From positions 3,162,001 through 3,226,000 of the forward strand of contig NZ_CP037934.1 in the NCBI RefSeq assembly GCF_004353225.1: 64,000 nucleotides of DNA. Direction: 5' to 3'. The position numbers were made by a program, and so were the translations under genes. The notes beneath the pieces were generated by a model. That model worked only from the letters and a program-made list of their open reading frames with translations, was not told the DNA's origin and made no database searches. Source of the DNA: Marinobacter sp. JH2 (lineage in GTDB: Bacteria; Pseudomonadota; Gammaproteobacteria; Pseudomonadales; Oleiphilaceae). Positions 9,156-19,800 of this stretch are shown in pieces (the stretch's first letter is position 1; each line of letters starts with the position of its first letter).

Positions 9156-10160
9156 TTAATCCACCCCAGGGGATTTTAGCTGTGCGCTGAGCCGAAACCC
9201 TGCAATACCTCTTACTGGGTCGGTTAAAGCTTTCAATCGTAGGGTAACTGGCATGTTTTGCTCAGCATGCTCACCCACCAAGGCGAGATCGGCCTGAGTC
9301 ATGTCGTGGTCAGCGCGGGCGGCTTCAAGGCATTCCGCAAAACGCTGCTGGTCGGCCTGCGCGACCAGTTGTTGAAAGGGTATTTGGTCCAAATCGGACG
9401 GTGCTTGCTTGAAAATATCGGCCGCCAAGGCCGAGATGTAGGCGACTCTCCCCTGATCGTCCAGTTCGGCAATCAGGTTGCCCGACAGGTTGATCAAATC
9501 CCGCGACCGGCTCTCGCTGTCGTTGAGTGCTTGCCTTAGAACGAGTTTTTCAACGTTTAGGTTGGCGATTTTCTGGTTTTGGGTTTTCAGGTCTTTTTGT
9601 TGCTGTTTGGTTAGCTTGCGCTGCTGCTGATTGCGCCAGCACAAGTAGAGCGACAGAAGAAACGCTAACAAAGAAAGAGCCACACCACTGACAAGAATCA
9701 GCCAGCGTGAGTGTTGAGCAGGTGCAGTGAGCAATTGGGCATCCGGCAGTGTGGTGATCATCGAGCGATGACCATCGATGTTCAGTTCACTGCGCAGGGC
9801 GTGGCGTTTCATCGGTGTAGGAATCGAGCCAAGTTCCAGTAGCGGCCTTTTGGTGTGCCGGTCCAAGGTATCAATGCGAAGGCGCAGATGTTGAGGCATG
9901 GCTTTGGCCAATGGCACCTTCAACAGGGATACGTCGTTGCCGTGCTGGTATAACTGGTCGAGCACCATGAGAACCAGCGTTCGGTGCTGCTGTTGATAAT
10001 TTTGGTGAGCGAGGGTTTCGGCTTGGAAGGCAACTCGTTTGGCGACGGATACACTGAGCGCACTTCCAACCAGCAGGATAACCACAGGCACCCATAAGCC
10101 CGGCCAAAAAGCCCTGCGGATTTTGCAACCTAGTGTCGTGCTGTCCGGGCTGCTGCCCAT
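9156..10160 (-). CDS. membrane sensor with PAS domain and no output domain
   Basis: A 334-aa protein. Residues 18-40 form a transmembrane helix, 41-150 a periplasmic segment, and about 152-172 a second helix. A charged coiled coil rich in Gln, Lys and Asn (175-220) follows, then a PAS-like domain (from about 222, SRDLINLSGNLIAELDDQG) to the end. No kinase, GGDEF, EAL or methyl-accepting domain follows, so it ends where an effector would normally begin. It may be a truncated sensor or a partner of another signalling protein. It is the last gene after zur-znuC-znuB on the same strand, with a strong inverted repeat in the 81-base gap. Function unknown. Confidence 0.75.
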   Translation of the reverse strand: MGSSPDSTTLGCKIRRAFWPGLWVPVVILLVGSALSVSVAKRVAFQAETLAHQNYQQQHRTLVLMVLDQLYQHGNDVSLLKVPLAKAMPQHLRLRIDTLDRHTKRPLLELGSIPTPMKRHALRSELNIDGHRSMITTLPDAQLLTAPAQHSRWLILVSGVALSLLAFLLSLYLCWRNQQQRKLTKQQQKDLKTQNQKIANLNVEKLVLRQALNDSESRSRDLINLSGNLIAELDDQGRVAYISALAADIFKQAPSDLDQIPFQQLVAQADQQRFAECLEAARADHDMTQADLALVGEHAEQNMPVTLRLKALTDPVRGIAGFRLSAQLKSPGVD

Positions 10161-10172
10161 GCCAGGACCCTC

Positions 10173-10238
10173 CCTCAGGCTTTCCGTTGGTCAGCCAATC
10201 CACAATAGACCAGTCTGCCCCATCCGGAAAGCCTGAGG
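10173..10238 (-). repeat. 14-bp perfect inverted repeat between znuB and PAS gene
   Basis: CCTCAGGCTTTCCG at 10173-10186 and its exact complement at 10225-10238 flank 38 bases. In the minus-strand transcript this forms a long stem starting three bases after the znuB stop, just before the ribosome site of the PAS gene. No U-tract follows, so it is not a classical terminator. Confidence 0.75.
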
Positions 10239-10241
10239 AAT

Positions 10242-11054
10242 TCAATAACGGGTGTTGCGCGCGCCGCCGTAGACCAGCAAAAACGTCAAAAAGGCAGTGA
10301 CGACAACCGACGGCCCCGCCGGGGTGTCTAAGTGCCAAGACAGGGTCAGGCCGCCTGAAACGGCGATAACCCCAAAGACAATCGCCAAGCCCAGCATATG
10401 TTCCGGTGTTTTTGCCAAGCGTCGGGCGGTGGCAGCGGGGATGATCAACAACGCGGTAATCAGCAGCACGCCAACGATCTTCATCGCCACGGCAATGACC
10501 AAGGCGAACATCAGCATGAGCGCCAGGCGCAACCGTTCTACCGGCACGCCTTCCACGCGCGCGAGTTCCTCGTGGATGGTGCTCATCAATAACTGACGCC
10601 ACAGCAACGCCAACAGGGTCAGCACCACGGCGGCCCCGCCGTAAATCCAGAGCAGGTCCTGACGGCTCATTGCCAGTAAATCCCCGAACAGCAACCCGGT
10701 GAGGTCAACCCGGATATCCGGCATAAAGCTGAGTGTTACCAGGCCGATAGCCAGCGCGCTGTGAGCCAGGATGCCCAGCAAAGTATCGGTGGCCAGAGCA
10801 CGGGTACGGGATAACAGCACCAAGGCCAATGCAATGAGCAAGCAGGTGATGATCACGCCGAGATTGAGGGGGATGCTGATCAGAAAACTCAGCGCGATGC
10901 CCAGTAGGGCCGAGTGGGCTAAAGTATCCCCGAAGTAGGCCAAACGGCGCCAGACCACAAAGCAGCCGAGAGGGCCGGCGACCAGAGCGACCCCCAGCCC
11001 CCCAAGTAACGCCCGCCAGAAAAAATCACCCAGAATCAGATCAATGATGTTCAT
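10242..11054 (-). CDS. znuB: zinc ABC transporter permease ZnuB
   Basis: The 270-aa inner-membrane permease of a high-affinity zinc importer, with about eight hydrophobic helices. The family runs GCFVVWRRLAYFGDTLAHSALLG and KIVGVLLITALLIIPAATAR mark an ABC-3 (zinc/manganese) permease. Zinc rather than manganese is inferred from the linked zur gene. ATG at 11054 lies inside the end of znuC (14-base overlap), so the two are translationally coupled. The znuA binding-protein gene is not next to it. Confidence 0.92.
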   Translation of the reverse strand: MNIIDLILGDFFWRALLGGLGVALVAGPLGCFVVWRRLAYFGDTLAHSALLGIALSFLISIPLNLGVIITCLLIALALVLLSRTRALATDTLLGILAHSALAIGLVTLSFMPDIRVDLTGLLFGDLLAMSRQDLLWIYGGAAVVLTLLALLWRQLLMSTIHEELARVEGVPVERLRLALMLMFALVIAVAMKIVGVLLITALLIIPAATARRLAKTPEHMLGLAIVFGVIAVSGGLTLSWHLDTPAGPSVVVTAFLTFLLVYGGARNTRY

Positions 11055-11814
11055 GGTTGCAGGCTCCGTGCGGTTCGGTTCCCGTGACGACATTGCCGTG
11101 CAGGTCATGACTGTGGTTGTGCTGGTGGTGATACACCGCCAGTGATTCAGCGACCTGATGACCAAAGGTTTCGATGAAAGCCGGATCGTGGGAAATGTCT
11201 GCAGGATGCCCGCTGCAGCAGATATGCTGGTTCAGACAGATAACCTGATCCGTGGCGGCCATAACCAGATGAAGATCATGAGAGATCATGATCACGCCGC
11301 AGTGCAGTTCGTCCCTCAGTTCTCTGATCAGTTCGTACAAAGCGGCCTGGCCGTTGATATCAACCCCTTGGGCCGGTTCATCGAGCACCAATAAATCCGG
11401 CTGTCGAGCAAGTGCGCGTGCCAGCAGCAAACGCTGTTTTTCTCCCCCCGAAAGATGGTGTACCGAGGCATTGAGAAGATGCCCTACGCCGGTGCGCTGT
11501 AAGGCTGTTTCACAGGCGGCTAGTGGGCGGCCACTCAGCAGCATGAAGCGCTTAACACTTAAAGGCAGAGTTGCCTCTAGAGAGAGGTGCTGAGGCACGT
11601 ACCCGATGACCAGATCCGGTGTTAAAGATACCTGACCACTGGTGGCTTTCTGAATGCCCAGAATGGTTTTGATCAGAGTGGTTTTTCCCGCTCCGTTGGG
11701 GCCGATGATGGTAATGATATCGCCACGGCCAACCGCAAGATTGACGTGATCGACTACGATCCGTTCATCAAAGCGCACCGTAAGCTGATTAAGCTGTACC
11801 AAGTGTTCAGGCAT
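11041..11814 (-). CDS. znuC: zinc ABC transporter ATPase ZnuC
   Basis: The 257-aa ATP-binding subunit of the zinc importer. Walker A is GPNGAGKTT, the signature is LSGGEKQR and Walker B is LLVLDEPAQGVD. The C-terminal His-rich tail (YHHQHNHSHD, CNHEHH) is typical of ZnuC and may bind zinc. ATG at 11814 overlaps the end of zur by 8 bases, with AGGGAA upstream inside zur; upstream in-frame codons are just zur read in another frame. zur-znuC-znuB is clearly one operon. Confidence 0.95.
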   Translation of the reverse strand: MPEHLVQLNQLTVRFDERIVVDHVNLAVGRGDIITIIGPNGAGKTTLIKTILGIQKATSGQVSLTPDLVIGYVPQHLSLEATLPLSVKRFMLLSGRPLAACETALQRTGVGHLLNASVHHLSGGEKQRLLLARALARQPDLLVLDEPAQGVDINGQAALYELIRELRDELHCGVIMISHDLHLVMAATDQVICLNQHICCSGHPADISHDPAFIETFGHQVAESLAVYHHQHNHSHDLHGNVVTGTEPHGACNHEHH

Positions 11815-12298
11815 GGCCGGCGTTTCCCTGGCAGCTTGGGCACAACCCGGAAATTTCCAGTGTGATGTCTTCAACCTGGAAAGCTTCGGCTTTGGCGGCA
11901 GACTCAATCGCTTCGGTTACGGTGTCTATGGCTAGCTCCAGCACAATGCCGCACTCACGGCAGATCAGAAAGGTGCTGCGATGATGCTCGCCGGCATGGG
12001 TGCATCCGATAAAGGCATTCAAAGACGAAATGCGATGCACCAGGCCGTGTTGCAATAGGAAGTCCAACGCCCGGTACACGGTGGGGGGCGCGGCCTTGTG
12101 ACCTTCGGCTCCGAGCTGAGCCAGAATGTCGTAAGCGCCCAATGGTTTGTGGGATTGCCAGATCAGCTCGAGAACCCGTTCCCGAATGGGGGTCAGACGG
12201 GCATTCTGCTGACGGCAAATCTCTTGTGCGTCAGTCAGAGCTTGGCTGACGCAAGCTTGATGATTGTGCGGGCGGTACGGAAGCGCGCGCTCTGGCAT
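11807..12298 (-). CDS. zur: zinc uptake regulator Zur (Fur family)
   Basis: A 163-aa Fur-family repressor that in zinc-replete cells shuts off zinc uptake genes. It has the winged-helix part RLTPIRERVLELIWQ and PPTVYRALDFLLQHGLVHR, then the metal-binding part with HAGEHHRSTFLICRECG and a C-terminal CPSC, giving the structural CxxC pairs. TVYRALDFL and the SLNAFIGC segment match Zur rather than Fur. The start ATG at 12298 follows GCAGGAG. It heads the znuCB operon, and a Zur-box-like element overlaps its promoter, so autoregulation is likely. Confidence 0.94.
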   Translation of the reverse strand: MPERALPYRPHNHQACVSQALTDAQEICRQQNARLTPIRERVLELIWQSHKPLGAYDILAQLGAEGHKAAPPTVYRALDFLLQHGLVHRISSLNAFIGCTHAGEHHRSTFLICRECGIVLELAIDTVTEAIESAAKAEAFQVEDITLEISGLCPSCQGNAGHA

Positions 12299-12315
12299 GG
12301 GGTGGCTCCTGCAAA

Positions 12316-12338
12316 GTTTGCAACATTATAACATTTGC
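12316..12338 (-). promoter_or_regulatory. Zur-box-like element over the zur promoter -10
   Basis: On the minus strand the sequence reads AAATGTTATAATGTTGC, close to the gammaproteobacterial Zur box (AAATGTTATANTATAACATTT), with the left half very good and the right half partial. The TATAAT inside it (12325-12330) can serve as the -10 of the zur-znuCB promoter, 27 bases before the zur start, so bound Zur would block transcription. Confidence 0.7.
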
Positions 12339-12370
12339 AGGCCGACCCGCTATGGGGGCTCGCCGTAACA

Positions 12371-12832
12371 TCAGGGTTTTGCGTTTACCGCCAGTGATTC
12401 CAGATATTCGAGGTTCGGAATCCAGGCGGCTTCGCCCTCAACCTCAACTTGCATAAGGTCGGCGGGGCCGGGCTGCGCTTCCATCTTTTTGATTTCGGGC
12501 TCGGTCAGGCGAGTTTGACTGGGGATGCCTTGTGTCACCAGCGCCATGAATGGCAATTGGTTATGGTGCGGTCCGATGGTGTTGATCACGATAATATGGC
12601 CTCGGTTGCCGCCGGGCACGACCAGTTCTTTGCCATTGGCGGCATCATAAGAAATCACCGGCAAGCTAAGGCCACGCCAGTCGATGAAACCAACCAGCCA
12701 ATCGGGGGTGCCCCGATCCGTTTTGGTGTTGTTTAGATCAACAACTTCCGCGATGGATACGTTGGGAAGCAGCAATTGCCGGCCGCTGACCGGTACCATA
12801 ACGCAGGATAGGGATTGGCTGTTTTCATTCAT
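12371..12832 (-). CDS. chpC: CheW-like adaptor ChpC
   Basis: A 153-aa CheW-domain protein, second coupling protein of the Chp chemosensory system. It opens with a CheW-like beta-barrel start (SCVMVPVSGRQLLLPNVSIAEVV) and keeps WLVGFIDWRGLSLPVISYD, the usual CheW core. In Pseudomonas, ChpC plays an accessory role in linking signals to ChpA; that role is taken from the family. It is the last gene of the pil-chp operon, 11 bases after chpB, with GAGGA in front of ATG 12832. The chpD and chpE genes that follow in Pseudomonas are absent; zur follows instead. Confidence 0.88.
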   Translation of the reverse strand: MNENSQSLSCVMVPVSGRQLLLPNVSIAEVVDLNNTKTDRGTPDWLVGFIDWRGLSLPVISYDAANGKELVVPGGNRGHIIVINTIGPHHNQLPFMALVTQGIPSQTRLTEPEIKKMEAQPGPADLMQVEVEGEAAWIPNLEYLESLAVNAKP

Positions 12833-12843
12833 AGCGTGTGTCC

Positions 12844-13896
12844 TCAGGCGGAATCCCGTTTGTGCCGACTCTTGAGCAGGCTGTTGTTCTTGATGGTTTT
12901 AATCAGCTCTTCAGCCAACTGTTCCGGTGTGCCACGAAAGCTGGTGCAGCCAGTCTTTGCAACGGAATCCGGCATAGAACTGTTCCCGCAGCTTTGGCTT
13001 TCCTGTGCCCAGATGTGGCTACCGTAGGCTTTCAGCATGGGAGCCGCAAGGGCTCCGTCGTTGCCCATGCCTGAAAAGAGAATGGCGTGGCAGTGTTTAT
13101 TGAAATGATCGGCAACATTGAGCAGCACCTGATCAATGGAAGGGCCATATGGCCCGGGCCAGGGTTTGTCCAGCTGCAGGAGACGGCCTTCTGAATCAAA
13201 AGACCACTCGTTCTCGACCGGCATCAACACCACATCACCGTTCTGTATTCGATAGCCTGGCTCGGCTTTTTTAAGTTGATAATGGGAGTGACGACCCAAG
13301 ACCCGAGCCAAGACATCGGTGAAATTAGCATCAATGTGCTGTGCGTAAACAAAGCCTACCGGCAAACCCGATGGCAGCTGGTCCAAGAAGGCTTTTACGG
13401 CAGCTGGGCCTCCGAGAGAAGCGCCCAATATCCAGATTTCGCTGGCCAGTGAACCGGGCGATGCGGGTGTGACGGAACTGGGTAGACTCGGCGGGTTTTT
13501 GGGTGCAGGTGCGCAATCAACAAGTTCTTCCAGATCGCGGACGCTATCAAATGCTTCCAAAGGTCCCAGCTGTTTTTCCAGTTTGTTCTGAAGGCGGCGT
13601 TCCCAGCGAATAAAGTCTTTGCTGCTCGGTTTGGGCGCAAGATCGACACCGAACAGCACGGGCGCGTCGGTGTGACCGAGCAAATGGTCGAAAAAGGTCG
13701 GGTGATCCGCTTCGTCTTGCAGGGTGATCAGCCACAAAGCAGCCTCTGGAAACTCCGGATAATCGATTAATCGATCGGGATCACCAGTAAAGCAGCTGCT
13801 CAAGCCAAACTTGCCGGCGGCTTCCTGAAGCCGCCGGCGCTGCAACGCGTCATCGGAAACAATCCCGACCTTCGGTCGGCCGGTCTGGCCGGACAT
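12844..13896 (-). CDS. chpB: CheB-type methylesterase ChpB
   Basis: A 350-aa protein-glutamate methylesterase, expected to remove methyl groups added to PilJ by PilK. The C-terminal esterase domain has GASLGGPAAV (nucleophile Ser), VYAQHIDANF (His) and FSGMGNDGALA (Asp), so the catalytic triad is intact. The N-terminal 110 residues occupy the place of a receiver domain but are degenerate: the acidic pair SDD is present, while the phospho-acceptor strand reads ALWLITLQDE without a clear Asp. Regulation by phosphorylation is therefore doubtful. ATG at 13896 shares one base with the chpA stop; a GTG at 13899 is an alternative. Coupled translation with chpA is likely. Confidence 0.9.
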   Translation of the reverse strand: MSGQTGRPKVGIVSDDALQRRRLQEAAGKFGLSSCFTGDPDRLIDYPEFPEAALWLITLQDEADHPTFFDHLLGHTDAPVLFGVDLAPKPSSKDFIRWERRLQNKLEKQLGPLEAFDSVRDLEELVDCAPAPKNPPSLPSSVTPASPGSLASEIWILGASLGGPAAVKAFLDQLPSGLPVGFVYAQHIDANFTDVLARVLGRHSHYQLKKAEPGYRIQNGDVVLMPVENEWSFDSEGRLLQLDKPWPGPYGPSIDQVLLNVADHFNKHCHAILFSGMGNDGALAAPMLKAYGSHIWAQESQSCGNSSMPDSVAKTGCTSFRGTPEQLAEELIKTIKNNSLLKSRHKRDSA

Positions 13897-16800
13897 CACT
13901 CGCTCTCAGTTAGCCGTTTGATGGTTTCAAGCAGCACGGTTTCTTGGAAAGGCTTGCCGAGGTACTCGTTAACGCCAATGGCCAGAGCTCGTTCGCGATG
14001 TTTCTCTCCGGTTCGGGAGGTAATCATGCAAATTGGCGTATGTTTGAGCGTTTCATCATGGCGCACAAAACTGGCGACTTCGAAACCATCCATCCGGGGC
14101 ATCTCGATATCCAGCAAGATGACATCCGGGCGGTGGTCTTGTAGCTGTGCGACGGCATCCAAACCATCTTTGGCGGTGACAACTTCCATACCGTTGCGTT
14201 CCAGCAAGCGCGAGGTCACCTTGCGTACGGTGACCGAATCGTCCACTACCATCACCGTTGTCACTTGTTCTTCGAAGCGACTGGTCGAGCGTTCTTTGGC
14301 CAGGTTGGCCATGCGCTGGCGGTCAGACAGAACGTCTGAACGAATCATTGCGGGCAGGTCGAGAATCACGACCACGTTACCGTCACCCAGAATAGTAGCG
14401 CCGGATACTCCACGCACCGTACCGAACTGCGGGCCGAGGGATTTAACGACGATCTCGCGGCTACCCATTAGATGATCTACCTGCAGCGCTAGTGGTTGCT
14501 CGGCTCCGCGCACAAGAATGACCGGCAGCGGCAGAGCCTGGCCTTGCAGCTTGGGGTGGTGGTCGCTGTTCAGTAGGTTGCCGAGGTACTGCAAACGATA
14601 TTGCTGGCCTGCGTACTCGTACAGAGGCGCATCGGGTTTGTAATACTCTTCCAGCTCGTACGTGCTGACCCGAACGATACCTTCAATAGTGTTCAGCGGG
14701 ATAGCGTAGAAATCCTCGCCAGTGGCAACCATAAGGGCACGGTTTACCGATACGGTGAACGGCAAGCGCACGGTGAAGGTGCTGCCATGACCCAGAGACG
14801 AATCAATATCAAGGCTGCCACCAAGCTGTTTGATCTCGCTGGCTACTACGTCCATACCAACGCCACGGCCGGAAATCTGGGTAACTTTCTCGGCGGTAGA
14901 GAAGCCGGGCTGCAGAATAAATTGCAGGACCTCCCGCTCGGAGAGGGCTTCATTTTCGTGCATTAAGCCCTGGCGAATGGCTTTTTCGCGAATCACATCT
15001 GCGGGAATGCCCTTGCCGTCATCGATCATGCGAAGCACTACATCTCCGCCCTCGCGGGTCAGCGACAGAACCACCTCGCCGGTCTCAGGTTTGCCAGACT
15101 GACGGCGATCTTGCGGGGTTTCAATGCCGTGATCCAAGGCGTTTCGCAGCATGTGTTCCAGTGGCGCAATCATGCGCTCCAGAATACTTCGGTCCATCTC
15201 GCCTTCGGCATTACGGACGTCGAAGTCTACTTTCTTACCCAGTTCGCCGCTGATCTGACGCACAATCCGGCGCAGTCGTGGCACAGTAGAAGCAAATGGA
15301 ACCATTCGGGTCTTCATCAGACCTTCCTGAAGCTCGGTGTTGATGCGAGACTGCTGAACCAGCAAAGTTTCTGTGTCGCGCACCCGATCCGCCAATGTTT
15401 CTCTCAGGTCGGCAAGGTCAGATGAGGACTCTGTGAGAGCACGGGAAAGCTGCTGGATCGACGAATAGCGGTCCATCTCCAGCGGATCGAAATCTTCGCC
15501 ATAGTCGGCGCCGTGTTCTTGTTCGGCCCGGAACAGAATCTGGGTTTCGGTTTCGATGTCCATTCGACGCAGCTGCTCGCGCAGACGCTCGATGGTGGCG
15601 GCCATTTCGTCGAGGGTGTGACCGAAGTCACTGGACTGCTGTTCCAGTCGGCCACGGGTGATACTGGTTTCACCGGCGAGGTTGACCAGATCGTCCAATA
15701 ACGGTGCCGATACGCGAATCGTTTCTTGTGCCGCGCGCTGCGCTTCGGTCGCCTTGTTGCTGCGGCGCCTCGAAGCTTTCCTGGCAACAGGTTTTGGCTC
15801 GGGCTCCGATTGAGTGACCGTCGCTTCGGTGGCTTGCAGTACAGGCGCTTCGACGGGTTGGCTATCTTCCGGCTCAGGCAGCGCGGTGCCTTGTTCATAA
15901 TGAGCACGAACTGCCGCTACGGCTGCGATAATGTCGTCATGCTGACGAGCAATTTCCTGCCACTGCGCGTCGGTAGGCGCATTACCGCCGAGATCGATCA
16001 ACAAGGTTTCAAAGGTATGCGCTTTGTCGCCCAATCCTGAGAGCTGAGACAGGCGAGCACCCCCTTTCAGGGTGTGCATGGCTCGCTGAGCCTCTTGGTT
16101 GAAATGATGGTTGCCTGGTTCTTTATGCCAATCGGCCAGCAGTTGTTCGAGCTGGTCCATAATTTCGCTGGCTTCTTCGAGGAAGATCTCCAGAACTTCA
16201 GGGTCTGGCGCTTCTTGAATCTCGGGTTCAGCCTGCTCGATTTGAGAAACCGGCTCCGACATTTCAGGGCTGGATTGGGACAACGCGTCGATCAGGCTGA
16301 AATCGAGTTCCGGCCGTTGACCCGCTTCCATAGTGTCCAGCATCGAGCGCAGGCAGTCTTGCGCGCGAACGCTCAGTGTCAGTGCGGTTTCCGCCGGTTT
16401 ACTGCCGGCAAGCGTATCGTCAAGTAGTTCAGACCAAGCCTCGGCGAGATCCGCAACGGCATCGAGATCTGAGAGGCGAGCACCGCCCTTGAGGGTATGG
16501 AGGTCTTGGCGCAGTGACATGACCGCCGTAAGTTCCGTCGGTTGCTCGTGCCAATGCTCCAGGTTTTCGGCAATTGCATCGTGAATTTCCAGACCTTCAT
16601 CGAGGAAGATGCTGAGAATATCGTCTGCCTCGAAGTCCGGAGCAACGTTTTCGTGCTGGGCTTCCACACTCGCTTGTTGAGGGTGTGCTTCGATATCAGT
16701 CTCAACGTTGGCGTTGGTATCGGTAGCATTTTCACCCTGCAGGATGGCTTGCACCTGCGCCTCCAGCTGCTTAGCGGGTGGGCAAGGCTGCTGTGTGGCC

Positions 16801-19800
16801 ACTTGCTCGACCATTTGTGCCAGACGATCGTGGCAAGCAAACAGGGTGTCAGTCATGGCGCTGTTAGCTTCCAGTTGGCCTTCAGCAACCTTTTCGAACA
16901 GGTCTTCAAGAACGTGAGTCAAATCGCCGATTGCGTCTACACCTGCCATGCGAGCACCCCCTTTCAAGGTGTGCACATCACGCTGAAGTTCCGCGGCAAT
17001 AAGGCGGTCAGACGGGTTCTCGCTCCAAGTATGGAGGGCGCTACCGGTGGCGTTGATCAGATCGTAGGCTTCTTCGAGGAAGATACCGAGCAGTTCCGGG
17101 TCCAGGTGGGACAGGTCGGCTACGTTGCTGTCAGTATCTTCGTCGACGTTAATGTAGCCAAAATCTTGCACAGGTGCATCGTGGTCGCCGGATTCGATGG
17201 CGGTTTCAGCCTCTGGTGCGATATCGGTGACCGGTCGGGTGCCTTGGGCGTCAGCAACATATTGCTGAATTTCGACGACCAGATCAGGAGCTGGGTTGGG
17301 TTCACCTTGCGCTTCGAGGGCATCCACCATACCTGCTAAGCGATCGTGACACCGGAACAGCAAGTCGGAAAGCGTGTCGTTGATGGTAAGCTGTTGTTCT
17401 GTCAGGCCTTCAAACAGGGTTTCCAGCTCGTGGGCCAGATCGCCGACGGCCTCAATGTCGGCCAGACGTGCGCCCCCTTTAAGGGTATGTAAATCTCGTT
17501 GCAGCAGACGCAGAATATCGATATTGCCTGTGTCTTCACTCCAGTTTTGCAGTGCTTCAGCCGTGCTATCGATGAGGTCCCGGGCTTCTTCAAGGAAGAT
17601 GGCGGCCAATTCCTCGTCCATTTCACTGTCATCGGAGACGTCTGGTAACGTGGCTTGCTGTTCGTCAGTGGTATCGGGAACTGCAAATTCACTGTCTTTC
17701 AGGCTGAGATCTATTTCTTCGAGATCTTCGGTGAACTGTTGCTCGAATTCGTCAGGTTCGTCGGTCCGGTTAACCGCATCGGTCAACGCATGAAGTTCGA
17801 GGATGACATCGTCACAGGGGTCTGTTGCCAGCCCAGCCGCCACCTGATCCATCTGGTTGATGAGCTGTTCCTGAGCTTTCCTGGCGGTTTCAAAGAACTG
17901 ACCGTTGCCTGGTAAACCATACAAGGTCACTGCGCCGTACAGGCGAGTGAGTGCGTCGGCAAGGTTAGCGATGTCAGCCAAGCCGACATCTGCGGCGTTG
18001 TCGGTCAGAGATTCAAGCTCGTTACGCAGGGGGGACAGAGCTTCTTGTTGCTGTGGGTTGGCGACCCATTCGTCCAGAATCGTCTCTGCATCCAAAACGA
18101 TGTCGAGGCCTTCACCCAAAAATAGCTGAACCAGTTGCGATGAAACCTGATTTGCTGGCGCGATGTCGTCATCAAAAACCTGACCTTGGAATGTGGCGGT
18201 GCTGACCTTTTCGAGTTTTTCGAGGTAGTCGGCAGTGCCGTCAAGTTCGGCTTGTGGATCAATATGAATTTGCGCCAGCCCTTGAGTCAGGAAAACACTG
18301 GCTCGGGAAATTAACTCCAGTACCTCGTGATCGGCCCGTTTGTTTTGCGCTCTGGCTTCTTTAATGAATCGCTCCAGAGGCGTAATGATGGCGGCAATCG
18401 GAGCAATGCCAGCGGTATTGGCGCTGCCGCGCAGGGTGTGCAGAGCTCGAGACAGGTCGTCGGTATAGGCTGCGGTCTGTTGCTGGGCAGCCAGCAGGTA
18501 ATTTTTGATGGTTTGCAAATGGGTTTGGGCTTCCTGCTCGAAAATCTCGAGCAGGACTAGATCTGCGTCTTCGGAATGCTGATGGTCAGATTCGTCGGTG
18601 CCGGTTGTCGCGTCGGACAAGGTGTCCAGCGTTTCCGCCGCAGGTATGGCTGAGGTGTCGAGCTCGCCACTGGCGAGGGCGTGAGCACGGGCTTCGAGTG
18701 GCGCTGTGGCGACATTTGCCTCAACGCGATTCTCGAAATCATTGACCAGCGCTGGGATGACTTCGGTTACGTCCTGGAGCAGCGCGGCGAGGTCGTCGTT
18801 CATGAAGATGCTGCCTTCGATGATTCGGTTCAGCATGTTCTCCACGGACCAGGACAATTCCCCAATCACTTCGGCGCCGACCATGCGGCCACTGCCCTTG
18901 AGGGTATGGAAGGCGCGCCTTACTTCGGCCAACGCGCTGCGATCATCGTATTGACGTAGCAGCATGGGCAGGTACTCATTGATGGTTTCGAGTACTTCGC
19001 CTGCCTCTTCAACAAAGATCTCCAGGATTTCATCGTCGATGAGGTCGTCTTCGTCGTCTTCGGTTGGCTCGGATGAATCGATGGCTTCAGTGACGATGGG
19101 CTCTACCGGAGTGGGGGCGGCTGACGTCTCTTCGGCTGAGTCGGCTTCGGTGCGCCTGGTGGTGGCCAATGCTTCAGCCCGGGCAATGAGTGCTTCGACA
19201 TCGCCTGTGGTTTCGCCTTCACGGAAGTCTTGAATGAGCTCTGGAATGCGCGCATTCACGTCGTCGAGAAGCGCAAACATGTCGTCTGTGGCTTTTAGCG
19301 TTTGGTCGATCACGTGGTTCAGAAGGTTTTCAGCCGACCAGGCCATTTCGGCCAAGCTCTCGGCACCTACCAGTCGGCCACTGCCTTTCAATGTATGGTA
19401 CGCACGACGAACTTCTGTCAGTGCCTCCCGGTCGCCGTGATCCCTACGCAAGCGAGGGTAGTATTCCTGAATGGTGCCGAGAACTTCTTCGGCTTCTTCA
19501 ACGAAGATGCCAAGAATTTCATCATCCACAAGCTCGCTGTCAGAGCCTTTTTGTGGTGAGCCAGGTTCTTCCTGGACCGGCTCTAAAACCGGAACATCTT
19601 CGGCTTCAGTGGCCTCAACGTGGCCGGCTTTGTTCCATGTGGGATCTTCCCCGACAGGGAAGCCGAGGCTAGCCAGGCTTTCATTGGCAATACGCAAGAT
19701 GGTGTCGTTATCGGTGATGCCTTCGGCGACCCGTTCAAGGTAGTACTCGATACTGGTTATGGCATCGGCCAGTGTGTCCAGCTGGCGCCAATCTGGCACT

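Noticed and set aside
16542..17339. A 265-residue plus-strand reading frame over chpA
   Set aside because: Shadow of repeated Hpt domains; the pattern repeats with the domains.
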